Part shown: positions 53,110-62,790 of the stretch, piece by piece
Layout of the letters: every line of letters begins with the position of its first letter
Position numbering within the stretch: the stretch's first letter is position 1
Source of the DNA: Paraburkholderia sp. BCC1885
GTDB lineage: Bacteria > Pseudomonadota > Gammaproteobacteria > Burkholderiales > Burkholderiaceae
Assembly (NCBI RefSeq): GCF_900996235.1
Contig: NZ_CAAJGM010000055.1
Location: forward strand, 62,001-126,000
DNA length: 64,000 bases
Direction of reading: 5' to 3'
Notes under the pieces: model-generated
The model's database searches: none
Seen by the model: only the letters and a program-made list of their open reading frames with translations
What the model was told of the DNA's origin: nothing
Made by a program: the position numbers and the translations under genes

Positions 53110-54429
53110 TCATCCGAGCCTGGCCTGCAATTCCGCCGCGCCGCCGCGCCGGTACAGCACCAGCGTCGCAAAGAATCCGCACAACGCCGCGAAGATCAGC
53201 CAGTACGCGGGCGCGGCCTTGTCGCCGGTCATTTCGATCAGAAACGTCGACACGGCCGGGGTAAAACCGCCGAACAAGGCAGTTGCCAGACTGAACGCCA
53301 ACGAGAAACCCGCCACCCGCACTTCCACCGGCATCACCTCCGTCAGCGCCGCGACCATTGCGCCGTTGTAGGCGCCGAAGAAGAACGAGAAATACAGCAG
53401 CACGGTCAGCATGCGCAGGAAACTCGGCGCGTGCGCGAGCCATTCCAGCGCCGGATACGCGGTGACGATAGCCAGCGCAGAAACGAACAACAGTAGCGGA
53501 CGACGCCCGATACGATCCGAAATCGCGCCGCCGATCGGCAGCCAGATGAAGTTCGACACGCCTACGAGCAACGTGACGACGAGCGCGTCCGAGGTGCTCA
53601 GGTGCAGCACAGCACGGCCGAAGGTCGGCGTGTAGACGGTGATCAGATAGAACGTGGTGGTTGTCATCGCAACCATCATCATGCCGGCCACCACGGTCTT
53701 CCAGTTCGTCAGCATCGAGCGAAACACCTCGGCCGTGGCCGGATGATGACGCCGCGCCTGAAATTCCGCGGTTTCCTGCAGCGAGCGGCGCAGCACGTAC
53801 AAAAACGGCACGATCATGCAGCCGATCAGAAACGGCAGACGCCAGCCCCACGCGCCGATTTGCGCGGACGTCAGCAATAGATTCAGCGCGTAACCCAGCG
53901 CCGCCGCTACCACGATGGCCACCTGCTGACTCGCCGATTGCCAGGCGGTGTAAAAGCCCTTCTTGCCCGGCGTCGCCATTTCAGCCAGATAAACCGACAC
54001 GCCGCCGAGTTCCGCACCGGCCGAGAAGCCCTGTAGCAAGCGCCCGATCAAAACCAGCGCCGGCGCCAGCAGACCGATCGACGCATAGCCCGGCACGCAG
54101 GCAATCAGGATCGTGCCGCTCGCCATGATGGCCAGCGTGACAATCAGGCCACGGCGGCGCCCCACCTTGTCGATATACGCGCCGAGGACGATCGCGCCCA
54201 ACGGCCGCATCAGGAAGCCGGCGCCGAACACGGCGAAGGTCTGCATCAGCGAGGCAAACTCGCTGGCAGCCGGGAAGAACGTTTTGGCGATGTAGGTGGC
54301 GTAGAAACCGAACAGGAAGAAGTCGAACTGTTCGAGAAAGTTGCCGCTCGTCACGCGCAGCACGGCGCCGAACTTCGAGAGGCGCGCAGCGGTACCGGCA
54401 AGCGGCTGGGTCGGTTGATCGGATTGCAT
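53110..54429 (-). CDS. tcuC: Citrate/tricarballylate:H+ symporter (TcuC/CitA type)
   Basis: A 439-residue MHS-family MFS permease with twelve helices. [20 protein letters not shown] at the first helix and [19 protein letters not shown] are typical of CitA/TcuC citrate carriers. It is the third gene of a leftward operon after tcuA and tcuB. The gap to tcuB is 68 bp. It imports tricarboxylates for TcuAB to oxidise. Confidence 0.85.
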   Translation of the reverse strand: MQSDQPTQPLAGTAARLSKFGAVLRVTSGNFLEQFDFFLFGFYATYIAKTFFPAASEFASLMQTFAVFGAGFLMRPLGAIVLGAYIDKVGRRRGLIVTLAIMASGTILIACVPGYASIGLLAPALVLIGRLLQGFSAGAELGGVSVYLAEMATPGKKGFYTAWQSASQQVAIVVAAALGYALNLLLTSAQIGAWGWRLPFLIGCMIVPFLYVLRRSLQETAEFQARRHHPATAEVFRSMLTNWKTVVAGMMMVAMTTTTFYLITVYTPTFGRAVLHLSTSDALVVTLLVGVSNFIWLPIGGAISDRIGRRPLLLFVSALAIVTAYPALEWLAHAPSFLRMLTVLLYFSFFFGAYNGAMVAALTEVMPVEVRVAGFSLAFSLATALFGGFTPAVSTFLIEMTGDKAAPAYWLIFAALCGFFATLVLYRRGGAAELQARLG

Positions 54430-54497
54430 GTCGTCTCCTGAATCGCTTAAATACCGCCCTTTTCATTATGGATGATGCGTCGCCTGTCTTTCACATA

Positions 54498-55691
54498 TTA
54501 GTCGTCGACCAGCAGAGCGCCAGGGCGGCGCTTTTCGACTGACCATTTGAGCAATGCTGCCGTGCGAAAAATGCCGTGGGCAAACTTGCCATACGGCAAG
54601 GTCAGGAACAGCGCCATCACGATGCCAAGATGAATGGCGAGCAGCAGGCTCATCATCGACGAGTCGCGCAAAGCCAACAGTGCGAGGCCGCTCACACTCG
54701 TCAGCAGGAGCAGCGCAATGAAGCCGCGGTCCATGGGCCGTTGCGCGACGTCGCCGTGCTGCGGATCGCGTTTGAGGTTCAACCACAGGAGTCCTGCGGG
54801 TCCAGCCAGCAGGCCGATGCCGCCCAGCGTGCCGAGCAGCACCGGCAGGCTCGTGAACGCGTAGGGCGCCTCCAGTCTGAAGGCATAGTGATAAAGCGTG
54901 GCGATACAGGTTGCCGCGAAGCACAACATGAAGCCGTAGAAGGTCAGATGATGGAAGCGGCGCCGCGCCAGCGAGAAAGCATCGTCCGCGTCGTTGCAGC
55001 CTTTGCCGTGGCCGCCGCCGAGATAGCGCAGAGTCAGCACGTCATGCACGGCCTCGCCGATTGCCGCGCCCGAGAGTGTGCCGGGCTCCTCGTTGCGCCA
55101 GAAGCGCCGCACGCCGACGCCGAGTGCGAACAGCGCCAGCACGAACACCACACCAAATAACAGCGCCAATACGCTGTGCGGGAAGACCGCGTAAAAATTG
55201 CCGTCATGCCCGTGCGACGACACCGCTGACGGGAACAGCGAGCCTTGCAGCATCAGCGCCAGGATCAGGAATAGCGCGAGTCCGCCTGCCAAAGCGAGCG
55301 CCAGCGTCAACCCATTGCGCTTGTAAAGCGAGCCGAAACTAGCGGGCCACGCGTAGTCCACATAGGTTTGCAGGCGCACTTCGGCCATCGCCTTTGGCAC
55401 ATTCACCGCGAACTCATGGGGCGGCGCGTACTGGCACGCATGTAGGCACGCGCCGCAGTTGTGGCAGAGGTTGGCGAGGAAATGCACGTCGGCGCGGCCA
55501 AATTCGAGGCGGCGCGTCATGGCTGGAAATACGGCGCAGAACCCTTCGCAATAGCGGCAGGCATTGCAGACCTGCATGATGCGGCTCACCTCGCCCTCGG
55601 CGGGGGTCATCGCAAACCCAATCGGGCCTTCGTTCATGGGGTTCGAGGCAAGCGCGCTCGCCTCCCGGGTGAGCGCCTCAAGCGACTGCAT
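54498..55691 (-). CDS. tcuB: TcuB electron-transfer protein of tricarballylate/citrate utilisation
   Basis: A 397-residue membrane iron-sulfur protein. Two cysteine clusters, [15 protein letters not shown] and [17 protein letters not shown], bind [4Fe-4S] centres, and six or so helices follow. In Salmonella TcuB passes electrons from TcuA to the quinone pool. Its start overlaps the end of tcuA by 14 bases. The ATG at 55691 is used; the upstream reading would add unlike residues inside tcuA. Confidence 0.9.
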   Translation of the reverse strand: MQSLEALTREASALASNPMNEGPIGFAMTPAEGEVSRIMQVCNACRYCEGFCAVFPAMTRRLEFGRADVHFLANLCHNCGACLHACQYAPPHEFAVNVPKAMAEVRLQTYVDYAWPASFGSLYKRNGLTLALALAGGLALFLILALMLQGSLFPSAVSSHGHDGNFYAVFPHSVLALLFGVVFVLALFALGVGVRRFWRNEEPGTLSGAAIGEAVHDVLTLRYLGGGHGKGCNDADDAFSLARRRFHHLTFYGFMLCFAATCIATLYHYAFRLEAPYAFTSLPVLLGTLGGIGLLAGPAGLLWLNLKRDPQHGDVAQRPMDRGFIALLLLTSVSGLALLALRDSSMMSLLLAIHLGIVMALFLTLPYGKFAHGIFRTAALLKWSVEKRRPGALLVDD

Positions 55692-57084
55692 GACGGCCTT
55701 CCTTCGATTCAAACGCGGCTTTGGCCGCCTGGGTTCCCGCGATGCGGCCGAACGCCGTGCCGATGGCCATGCCGACACCGGCCGTATACCCTTTGCCGAG
55801 CACATTGCCTGCCATCATTTCACCGGCCACGTAAAGATTAGGACTAGGCTTGCCGCCGAAATGCACCGCCGCCTGTTCGTTGACCTTCAGACCGAGATAC
55901 GTGAACGTGATACCCGGACGCAGTGCGAACGCGTAAAAGGGCGGCTTGTCGATGGGTTGCGCCCAGTGCGTTTTGGGCGGCGTCAGGCCTTCCGTGTGGC
56001 AATCGTCGAGTACGGCGTGATTGAAGGTGCCGACGCGGCAAGCGGCGTTATAGGCTTCGACGGCACGCACGAAGGCGGCTTCATCGAGCCCGACGGCGCG
56101 CGCCAGTTCGCCGAGCGCGCCTGCCCGGGTGCCGGGAAATACCGGCGGCATGAAACGGCCAATCGCTTTCGAGTCGATGATCGAATAACCGATCTGCCCC
56201 GGCTGGTACGCCACCAGCCTGCCCCAGATTGCGTAGCGCTTCGGCCAGAAATCCTCGCCTTCGTCGTAAAAGCGCTCGGCATGGCGATTGACGACGATGC
56301 CGAGCGACACGCAATCCACTCGGGTGCAGATACCGCCGTCGTATAGCGGTGCACGGGCGTCAATCGCGACGCAATGCGATTGCGCAGGATCGCCGATCGA
56401 ATCGGCGCCGGCCTCGATCATGAACTTCAGCAGTACGCCCATGTTGAAGCGCGTGCCGCGAATCAGGAAGTTTTCCGCGACCCATTCGCCGTTCACCTGC
56501 CCCCAGGCCTCGCGCAGCCACTCGCGGTTCGATTCGAAACCACCCGCGGCCAGCACGCAACTACGCGCCTCGATCCGTTCGCTGCCGATGCGCGCCGCGA
56601 CGAAGCGCTCACCATCCAACTCGATTGCATCCACGGGGGCGTTATAGCGTATCTGCACGCCGAGTGCTTCGGCACTACGAAAGTAGGCATTGACGAGCGC
56701 CTTGCCGCCGCCCATGAAAAACGCGTTGGTGCGTGCCACATGCAGCGCGCCCGACAGCGGCGGCTGGAAATGCACACCGTGACGGCGCATCCAGTCGCGG
56801 CAGGTCGACGATTCACGAATCGCCAGACGTGCGAGCGTTTCATTCGTGAGGCCGCCGGTGACCTTAAGCAGGTCTTGCCAGTATTCCTCTTCCGGATAGG
56901 CGTCGATCAGCACGTCCTGCGGCGCGTCGTGCATGCAGCGCAGATTGCGCGTGTGCTGCGAATTGCCGCCACGCCATTCGCGCGGTGCCGCTTCGAGCAG
57001 CAGCACCGAGGCGCCCGCCTCGCGCGCCATCAACGCGGCACATAGCGCGGCATTGCCTCCACCGATGACCAGTACGTCCACCAT
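55678..57084 (-). CDS. tcuA: TcuA FAD-dependent tricarballylate dehydrogenase
   Basis: A 468-residue flavoprotein of the succinate dehydrogenase/fumarate reductase flavoprotein family. The FAD-binding motif [19 protein letters not shown] is at the start, and the C-terminal [19 protein letters not shown] closes the flavin site. TcuA oxidises tricarballylate to cis-aconitate in Salmonella. GGAG nine bases upstream supports the ATG at 57084. It overlaps tcuB. No tcuR-type LysR gene is adjacent. Confidence 0.9.
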   Translation of the reverse strand: MVDVLVIGGGNAALCAALMAREAGASVLLLEAAPREWRGGNSQHTRNLRCMHDAPQDVLIDAYPEEEYWQDLLKVTGGLTNETLARLAIRESSTCRDWMRRHGVHFQPPLSGALHVARTNAFFMGGGKALVNAYFRSAEALGVQIRYNAPVDAIELDGERFVAARIGSERIEARSCVLAAGGFESNREWLREAWGQVNGEWVAENFLIRGTRFNMGVLLKFMIEAGADSIGDPAQSHCVAIDARAPLYDGGICTRVDCVSLGIVVNRHAERFYDEGEDFWPKRYAIWGRLVAYQPGQIGYSIIDSKAIGRFMPPVFPGTRAGALGELARAVGLDEAAFVRAVEAYNAACRVGTFNHAVLDDCHTEGLTPPKTHWAQPIDKPPFYAFALRPGITFTYLGLKVNEQAAVHFGGKPSPNLYVAGEMMAGNVLGKGYTAGVGMAIGTAFGRIAGTQAAKAAFESKEGRHAVA

Positions 57085-57218
57085 ATCTGTCTCGCTCCGC
57101 TCCCACACGCAACCGGCTTGCCATACCAGCGAGTGTAGGAGCTTAGGTATTCAGCCGCCAGCAGAGACCGGGCAAGACGGGTTCGCGATTCGTGAAGGCC
57201 GGACGACGCCTGAGCCAC

Positions 57219-58379
57219 TCAGGCGTGCAATACCAGCTTCTGCACTCGCCAGTTCAGCAACTCCGCAACGAACAGCACGTTCTCCGACGGGCAAGCCATC
57301 TGATGAATCCAGCCAAACTGCTTCGGTTGCTTGCCGGATTCGCCGAGCACGCCGAGCACCTTGCCGTCGAGCGACAGCTTGTAAATGCGTCCTGGAAACG
57401 CATCCGAACTATAGAGAACCTGGTTGGGACCCGGCGAAATGCAGATTGCCCACGGCGAGCCTGGCGCGAACGTTCCGGCGGCGATGGCGGCTTCATCCGG
57501 TGCGTAGCCGATTGCCGGGCGCGCGCCTGGCGGCACGGGTACGTCGATCGTGAACTGGCGCTGGAAATTGCCTTCGCCGTCGAACACCTGAATGCGCCGG
57601 TTGCTGCGATCGGCCACATACACGCTGCCGTTGGCGTCGAGTGCGATGCTATGCGGCGTATGGAACTGGCCGGGACCGGTACCCCGCTCGCCCCACGACT
57701 TGAGCCAGTTGCCGTCCTTGTCGACCTTGGCGACGCGCGAGTTGATATAGCCGTCGCTGATGTAGGTGTTGCCGGCTACGTCCCACGCCACGTCCGTCAC
57801 CTGACGGAAGCGGCCCGGCTCGGCGGGCAACGGTGGATTCGGATGTTTGAGCGGCGCGGTGTCTTCATCCGCGGCTTCCTGTTTGCGGCCGAACACCATC
57901 GCGACACGTCCCTCGGGGGTGAACTTGATCACCATGTCCGAGCCCTTGTCGGTCACCCAGATGTTGTCGTGAACATCCACCTTGACCGAATGCGCGAACG
58001 ACCACGCATACAGGTTGCGGCCGATTTCGCGAATGAACCGGCCATTCGGTGCGAATTCAAGCAACTGTGCCGCTGCCGCGCCATAAGCCGGTCCGCTCGT
58101 ATTGCCGCGCGACAGCACGAAAATGTGGCCTTTCGAATTAAGCGCGACGCCTGAGCATTCGCCCAGATAAACGTCGTTGGGCAAACGCACCGGGTCGGGT
58201 ATGGAGTCGTAGGCGATGGCTGGCACCGTGCCGGTTTCCGTCTCGGCATAGCCGAAACGCGGCATCAAGGCGAGTGCCGCGGCGCCCTCGCCCGCAAGGG
58301 CAAGGAAACGGCGCCGGGTAACGGAACGCTGCTGCGGATCGCCGCAGCATGGACAGGATTCCGAATGAGGGACGTTCAT
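57219..58379 (-). CDS. Tat-exported NHL-repeat beta-propeller protein
   Basis: A 386-residue exported protein. A twin-arginine signal (RRRFLALAG, about residues 19-27) precedes an Ala-rich hydrophobic stretch. The mature part holds several NHL-type blades, for example GHIFVLSRGN, VDVHDNIWVTDKGSDMVIKF and IALDANGSVYVADRSNRRIQ, the pattern of a six-bladed propeller. A CPCCGD motif precedes the signal. AAGGAGGT ideally spaces the ATG at 58379; an upstream GTG lies inside that site. It sits 134 bp upstream of tcuA, so it may belong to that operon. Function unknown. Confidence 0.85.
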   Translation of the reverse strand: MNVPHSESCPCCGDPQQRSVTRRRFLALAGEGAAALALMPRFGYAETETGTVPAIAYDSIPDPVRLPNDVYLGECSGVALNSKGHIFVLSRGNTSGPAYGAAAAQLLEFAPNGRFIREIGRNLYAWSFAHSVKVDVHDNIWVTDKGSDMVIKFTPEGRVAMVFGRKQEAADEDTAPLKHPNPPLPAEPGRFRQVTDVAWDVAGNTYISDGYINSRVAKVDKDGNWLKSWGERGTGPGQFHTPHSIALDANGSVYVADRSNRRIQVFDGEGNFQRQFTIDVPVPPGARPAIGYAPDEAAIAAGTFAPGSPWAICISPGPNQVLYSSDAFPGRIYKLSLDGKVLGVLGESGKQPKQFGWIHQMACPSENVLFVAELLNWRVQKLVLHA

Positions 58380-58465
58380 CGACTTCACCTCCTTGTTATT
58401 CGTGGACCTTGCAGGGATCTTTCGTTAGCCTTGCCCGGCACGGCATGTCTCCTATGTGCCGCTCT

Positions 58466-58475
58466 CACTATAGTG
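58466..58475. promoter_or_regulatory. Palindrome and direct repeats upstream of the NHL-repeat gene
   Basis: CACTATAGTG is a perfect 10-bp palindrome about 90 bp upstream of the NHL gene. Two GCATGT copies with 12-bp period (58475-58480, 58487-58492) adjoin it. This may be the promoter/operator of the NHL-tcu transcript. Confidence 0.25.
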
Positions 58476-58655
58476 CATGTTATGAGGCATGTGCTTCAGA
58501 CAGGCCCGCTCATGGCTTCTGCATGTGCGAATGCGGGCAATCCCTGAGACGAAAGGCCAGAAACCATCATGAAGATGGCAGGAATGTCAGCAAGAGGTGT
58601 GCGCTAAAGCGGCCGCAAGAATGCAGCGGCCCCGCGAACCGGACGCGGCTCGCTA

Positions 58656-58877
58656 TCAATAACGGATGATAGCGAGCCGCTTCAGTTGGGAGACCACTTC
58701 GGCGACGCTGCCGGTCACTATTTTGTTGCGGAAAGTGCGTGTCACGACGAGGCTCGCGACCGCGTCGTAGTACCAGACACCAACTTTCCGTCCACCAAGC
58801 TCGACGATACCGCCCACGCTATCCGCAGGGCCGTCGTCTATCGAAACGACCAGCCTGATCGAAGGTCCATGGCGCAT
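58656..58877 (-). CDS. Small hypothetical protein
   Basis: A 73-residue protein beginning MRHGPSIRLVVSIDDGPADS, with short beta-strand-like segments (KVGVWYYDAVASLVVTRTF). No family is recognised and no strong ribosome site is seen. It is on the same strand as the LprI-like gene 70 bp upstream. It may be genuine, but support is moderate. Confidence 0.45.
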   Translation of the reverse strand: MRHGPSIRLVVSIDDGPADSVGGIVELGGRKVGVWYYDAVASLVVTRTFRNKIVTGSVAEVVSQLKRLAIIRY

Positions 58878-58947
58878 ATGCTGCTATGCCTCAATTCTGT
58901 TTGCGCCGTTGCGCGGAGACCGTGATGCCGGTCCCCGCTCATATCGC

Positions 58948-59457
58948 TTACTTCGTGGCCGGGTTCGTGAGCGGGCCGGCCGCGACCAGTGAATCGCTCT
59001 TCATCTGTCGCACGGCGTCCGCGGCTGACGGCGCCAGCTTCTGCTCCACCAGTGCCGCTTCGAACGCATCGTGCCGGGCGTGCTTCGCCTCGTCGTAATC
59101 GGCATCCAGTTCGGCGATGCGCCGCTCGTACCAGTTCTGTACGCAGGCCGTATCGGTGCAGTTATGCTGGCGCCACAGCCATTGCTGGATTCGCGCGGAT
59201 TCCACCGACGTCGGATCGATACTCGCGTCCCGCGCGCGCTGATACGCCGTCGCAAGCCGATCGTCGAGGCTGGAGAGTTGCGGGTCATTGCAGACAATCT
59301 TTTCGGAGACCGAAGATTTACTCGTGCAATGAAAACTGGCTGCCGACGCGGCGCCCGCAAACGTCGCGCACACCGCCAGAATGCAGATCGACAGGCTCGC
59401 CGACGGTCTCGCCAGCAAACGGGCAATGAATAGAGATGCGGTGTTCGATTTGGACAT
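58948..59457 (-). CDS. LprI-like (DUF1311) exported protein
   Basis: A 169-residue exported protein with a signal peptide ending near FAGAASAASF. The mature part has the lysozyme-inhibitor LprI/DUF1311 features: FHCTSKSSVSEKIVCNDPQL, then SLDDRLATAYQRA and a second cysteine pair (HNCTDTACVQNWYERRI). The four cysteines likely form two disulfides. Lysozyme inhibition is established for some family members only. Confidence 0.85.
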   Translation of the reverse strand: MSKSNTASLFIARLLARPSASLSICILAVCATFAGAASAASFHCTSKSSVSEKIVCNDPQLSSLDDRLATAYQRARDASIDPTSVESARIQQWLWRQHNCTDTACVQNWYERRIAELDADYDEAKHARHDAFEAALVEQKLAPSAADAVRQMKSDSLVAAGPLTNPATK

Positions 59458-59690
59458 GACTCACCCTGTAGAAAGAGGTACGCGGATAGTGGCGAACGCT
59501 CTCATCGAATCAGGGCATACACGAGACACAGACAGGGTACAGACGGGGCATGCACCGGCAGATGAGATTCGCACGCGAACAGAATAATTTGCTCGCGCGG
59601 AATCTAGCCGCGAAAAAAAGGCCGATGAGCGAGAGTGCTTACGAAAGATTTCCGGTCCGGGCCTGGACCTGGCTGCGGCTTATGCCTCGA

Positions 59691-60023
59691 TCAAGCGGAA
59701 TTCAAGCGGAATACCTGCGCGAGAGGCGTCCATTCGATTTTGGTCGAATGCGGCAAGGGCTGCTGAAAATAGGACATCAGCGTCTCCCATTCCTTGACTC
59801 GCGCAGGCGTGCCTGCGCCGATAGCCAGTTGCTCCGGCCTGAAATCCTCGGGCGCGTCGATCAGCATGACGAGCCGGTTTTCACGCCGCCAGATCGTCAT
59901 GTCATGAATGCCTGAAGCGCGCAGATGCGCCAGTACCTCGGGCCAGACTTCACGGTGATAACGGTCGTATTCGGCCAGTACCGCAGGATCGTCGCGCAGA
60001 TCAAGGGCAAGACAATAATGCAT
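59691..60023 (-). CDS. L-rhamnose/L-fucose mutarotase family protein
   Basis: A 110-residue RhaM-type (COG3254) mutarotase that interconverts anomers of a 6-deoxy sugar. MHYCLALDLRDDP starts it, and active-site-like Tyr19, Tyr22 and His23 lie in EYDRYHREVWPEVL. WETLMSYFQQPLP and the EWTPLAQVF end are typical of the family. It begins 41 bp after the truncated dehydratase, so it is the surviving member of a dismantled sugar operon. It is likely functional as a protein. Confidence 0.85.
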   Translation of the reverse strand: MHYCLALDLRDDPAVLAEYDRYHREVWPEVLAHLRASGIHDMTIWRRENRLVMLIDAPEDFRPEQLAIGAGTPARVKEWETLMSYFQQPLPHSTKIEWTPLAQVFRLNSA

Positions 60024-60064
60024 GCAACACTCCAGAACGGTAACGGGTGGCCGGCGGCCCGGAC

Positions 60065-60258
60065 TCACGCGTTCACAGGCGTGTCGACTTCGATCTGCAG
60101 CCGCTGTTGCGCGCGAATCGCGTCCCGGTCGACGCCGATGCCCGGCGACGCCAGCGGCGTCGCATAACCGTGCTCCCCCACAATCGAGGCGCCGGTCAGC
60201 GAGTCCAGTTGAGGAATGTACTCGAGCCAGCTCGAATTGGGTACAGCCGCGCACAACC
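60065..60258 (-). pseudogene. C-terminal fragment of an enolase-superfamily dehydratase
   Basis: About 64 codons encode the C-terminal tail of a mandelate-racemase-type sugar-acid dehydratase: LCAAVPNSSWLEYIPQLDSL, then GYATPLASPGIGVD. The barrel and all catalytic residues are missing. Homology stops at about 60257, where IclR-like coding on the other strand begins. The fragment lies directly before the mutarotase, the usual order in 6-deoxy-sugar clusters. Confidence 0.8.
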
Positions 60259-60263
60259 GGGAC

Positions 60264-60527
60264 GTACCCGCGGAAATTTTCCGCATGGTGGTGACGCTGG
60301 AAGCGCGCGGCTATCTGCTGGCTACGGGCGACCGCTACGTTCTCTCGTTGCGGCTGTTTCAACTGGCGTACCGGCATCAACCGGTGCGTTCGCTGGTCCC
60401 GACCGCGCTGCCGCTGATGACGCGGCTCGCCAAGCAGGCCGGGCAAGTCGCGGCAACCAGGCGGGAACTACGTGGCGACGGCGTGGCAAATAAGCCGCAG
60501 TCAAACGGCAAACCGGCCCTCCGGTAG
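60264..60527 (+). pseudogene. Internal fragment of an IclR-family regulator
   Basis: Codons from about 60270 read EIFRMVVTLEARGYLLATGD, then YVLSLRLFQLAYRHQPVRSL and ALPLMTRLAKQAGQ, the second helix of the IclR winged helix and start of the effector domain. The N-terminal helix is missing. After about 60450 the frame no longer resembles the family and stops at 60527. It cannot make a working regulator. Confidence 0.78.
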
Positions 60528-60761
60528 GTCCTGCCGCACCGCCAGCCCGACCGGAAAGTCCGGTTTGTGCGATCATTACACTATTTTGAAAATGCGGGCT
60601 CCCCACCCCGTCCAGCGCCAGATCGGCCATTACCGGTCCAGCGGACGTGATTAGCCCTATTTAGTACACGATCGCGTCCGATACGGGCGCGAAACGATCT
60701 ATTGAACACAGTTGCGGGCTCCGCTCGCGGCGCAACACAGTTATTGAGGAGCATTGCCAGT
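60528..60761. other. hpnH upstream region with leader hairpin
   Basis: AACACAGTT occurs at 60705-60713 and 60734-60742, and GTTGCG (60711-60716) pairs with CGCAAC (60731-60736). This gives a stem-loop immediately before the hpnH ribosome site. A small hairpin ACCGGA-AAG-TCCGGT is at 60550-60564. The hpnH promoter should lie between 60600 and 60710. Confidence 0.45.
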
Positions 60762-62327
60762 ATGGGAGTGCCAATTTCGCAGGCCTGGACGGTCGCCACT
60801 TATGTCCTGAAGCAGAAGCTGATGCGGCGCACCCGCTATCCGCTCGTTCTCATGCTCGAACCGCTGATGCGTTGCAACCTGGCGTGCGCGGGCTGCGGGA
60901 AGATCCAGTACCCCGCGCACGTCCTGAAATCGCAACTCACGCCGGAGCAGTGCTTCAAGGCCGTCGAGGAATGCGGCACGCCGATGGTCGCGATTCCGGG
61001 CGGCGAGCCGCTCCTGCATCCGCAGATGCCGGAGATCGTCGCGGGTCTCGTCGCGCGCAAGAAATACGTTTATATGTGCACGAACGCGTTGCTGCTCGCC
61101 AAGAACCTGCACCTCTTCAAGCCGAGCAAGTATTTGTCGTTCTCGGTGCACGTCGACGGCCAGCGCGAGCATCACGATTTCGCCGTGTGCCGTGAAGGCG
61201 GCTACGACATCGCCATGGAAGGCGTGCGTGCGGCAGTCGCCGCCGGTTTCCGCGTCACCACCAATACGACGCTGTTCGACGGCGCCGATCCGAACAGCGT
61301 GCGTCTGCACTTCGACGAAATGATGGAAGTCGGCGTCGAAAGCATGATGGTCTCGCCGGGTTACACATACGACAAGGCGCCGGACCAGAAGCACTTCCTC
61401 GGCCGCGCGCGCTCGAAGAAGCTGTTCCGCGCCATCCTCTCGAACCGGAAGAAGAGCTGGCGCTTTAACGCGTCGCCCATCTTCATGGAATTCCTGATGG
61501 GCAAGAAACAGCTTACCTGCACGCCGTGGGGCATGCCCACCTACAGCATCTTCGGTTGGCAAAAGCCGTGCTACCTGCTGCAGGACGGCTACGCGGACAG
61601 CTTCGACGAGCTGATGGAAAGCGTCAAGTGGTCCGAATACGGCACGGAAAGCGGCAATCCGAAATGCGCCAACTGCATGGTGCACTCGGGCTATGAAGCG
61701 AGCGGCGTGAATTACACGTTCGGTTCGTTCAAGGGCCTGTTCCAGACCGTCAAGGCGATGCTGTTCGACAGCTATAAGGATCCCGAAGCAAATCAGATTC
61801 TCGACGGCTGGAAGAAGACCTCGCACGAAGTGCCGATGGTGTTCGTCCCGACGGCGCCGAAGGCCAAGGCGGATGCCGCCGCTGACGTAGCCGCGGTTGC
61901 GCTCGCGCAACCTGCGGCTGCCCCGGTCAATCCGGACCAGATGGAAACGGCGGCCGGCACCGAGCACGAGCAGCTCGAAGGCTGGGCGCCGGAGCTGAAT
62001 TCGGAAGCCGAAGTGCGCGAAGCCATGGAAAAGGCCTTCGATTACCGCGGCGACGTCACGATCACCCGCAAGGACGGCTCGACCATCGCGGGCTACCTGT
62101 ACGACCGCCAGTACGGCGCGGCCTTCAAGGATTGCTTCGTGCGGATCATTCCGACCGGCAAGCAGACCAAGGAAGTGATTCCGTATCCGGAGATCGGCGG
62201 CATTGCCTTCACCGGCAAGGATACGGCGGCCGGCAAGACCTTCGAAAACTGGGTCAAGCGGTACTGGGAAAAGAAAGCTGCCGGCGAGCAGAACATCCAG
62301 ATCGAACCGGAATACCTCGGCGACTAA
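60762..62327 (+). CDS. hpnH: Hopanoid biosynthesis radical SAM protein HpnH with C-terminal extension
   Basis: A 521-residue radical-SAM enzyme that joins an adenosyl radical to diploptene to start extended hopanoids. The [4Fe-4S] cysteines are Cys38, Cys42 and Cys45 (RCNLACAGC). The core (about 1-360) contains VAIPGGEPLLHPQMPEI and a second cysteine set (NPKCANCMVHSGYEA). An Ala/Pro-rich linker (about 361-410) and an extra domain (about 415-521, with DVTITRKDGSTIAGYLYDRQ and IPYPEIGGIAFTGKD) follow. The extension is beyond the length I expect for HpnH. GAGGAG at 60746-60751 supports the start. Confidence 0.92.
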   Translation: MGVPISQAWTVATYVLKQKLMRRTRYPLVLMLEPLMRCNLACAGCGKIQYPAHVLKSQLTPEQCFKAVEECGTPMVAIPGGEPLLHPQMPEIVAGLVARKKYVYMCTNALLLAKNLHLFKPSKYLSFSVHVDGQREHHDFAVCREGGYDIAMEGVRAAVAAGFRVTTNTTLFDGADPNSVRLHFDEMMEVGVESMMVSPGYTYDKAPDQKHFLGRARSKKLFRAILSNRKKSWRFNASPIFMEFLMGKKQLTCTPWGMPTYSIFGWQKPCYLLQDGYADSFDELMESVKWSEYGTESGNPKCANCMVHSGYEASGVNYTFGSFKGLFQTVKAMLFDSYKDPEANQILDGWKKTSHEVPMVFVPTAPKAKADAAADVAAVALAQPAAAPVNPDQMETAAGTEHEQLEGWAPELNSEAEVREAMEKAFDYRGDVTITRKDGSTIAGYLYDRQYGAAFKDCFVRIIPTGKQTKEVIPYPEIGGIAFTGKDTAAGKTFENWVKRYWEKKAAGEQNIQIEPEYLGD

Positions 62328-62342
62328 GTTTGCCGGGTGATC

Positions 62343-62412
62343 GGCCGGGGCTCGCGCGGAGCCCCGGCCTCTCAAACTTCATCGAACCCAAGGCCCGTCA
62401 GGGCTTTTTTTT
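62343..62412 (+). terminator. Tandem hairpins terminating hpnH
   Basis: A perfect 11-bp stem GGCCGGGGCTC/GAGCCCCGGCC (62343-62369) is followed 23 bp later by GCCC-GTCA-GGGC and eight T residues (62393-62412). The second is the intrinsic terminator; the first probably protects the mRNA 3' end. Confidence 0.85.
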
Positions 62413-62790
62413 CGGCCCTGCCATTGCGCCGTTTCATCGCGCTCGACTCATCTCATTCTTCATTCTTCGCACCGCTGCGCGCTCGCGCCCTGTCCGTGTA
62501 AATCAAACGGCAAGTTCAGTCCGTTAGTTATGGATGGATACAGCGCCTGCATGAATACGTGCGGACAAGTCATCAATCTGTAACTGTACTCCTTCCGAAA
62601 CCCTGCGACTGTACGGGTTCCCGCTCTCACGCTGCCGCTAAGATTGCGCCTCGACAGGAATCGCGTTGCGATTCGTCCCGGCCGGTTTCCGCCCTCGCTG
62701 TATCCGACGGTATATCTCGCTTGTTGCTCTGCACGGACACAGCGACTGTCGCTCCCCCATACGCACGACAAAACCAGAAACATCATCGAC
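62413..62790. other. 378-bp intergenic region before the porin
   Basis: The sequence is mixed in composition and should hold the porin promoter and a long leader. Nothing else is convincing. An in-frame extension of the porin into it is rejected because it would precede the signal peptide. Confidence 0.45.

Noticed and set aside
60060..60530. An insertion-sequence footprint causing the broken genes
   Set aside because: No terminal inverted repeats, target duplications or transposase fragments were seen; a simple deletion or recombination explains it better.
60741..62375. A 544-codon frame opposite hpnH
   Set aside because: Same reason: hpnH carries intact radical-SAM motifs and the antisense frame has no recognisable domain.
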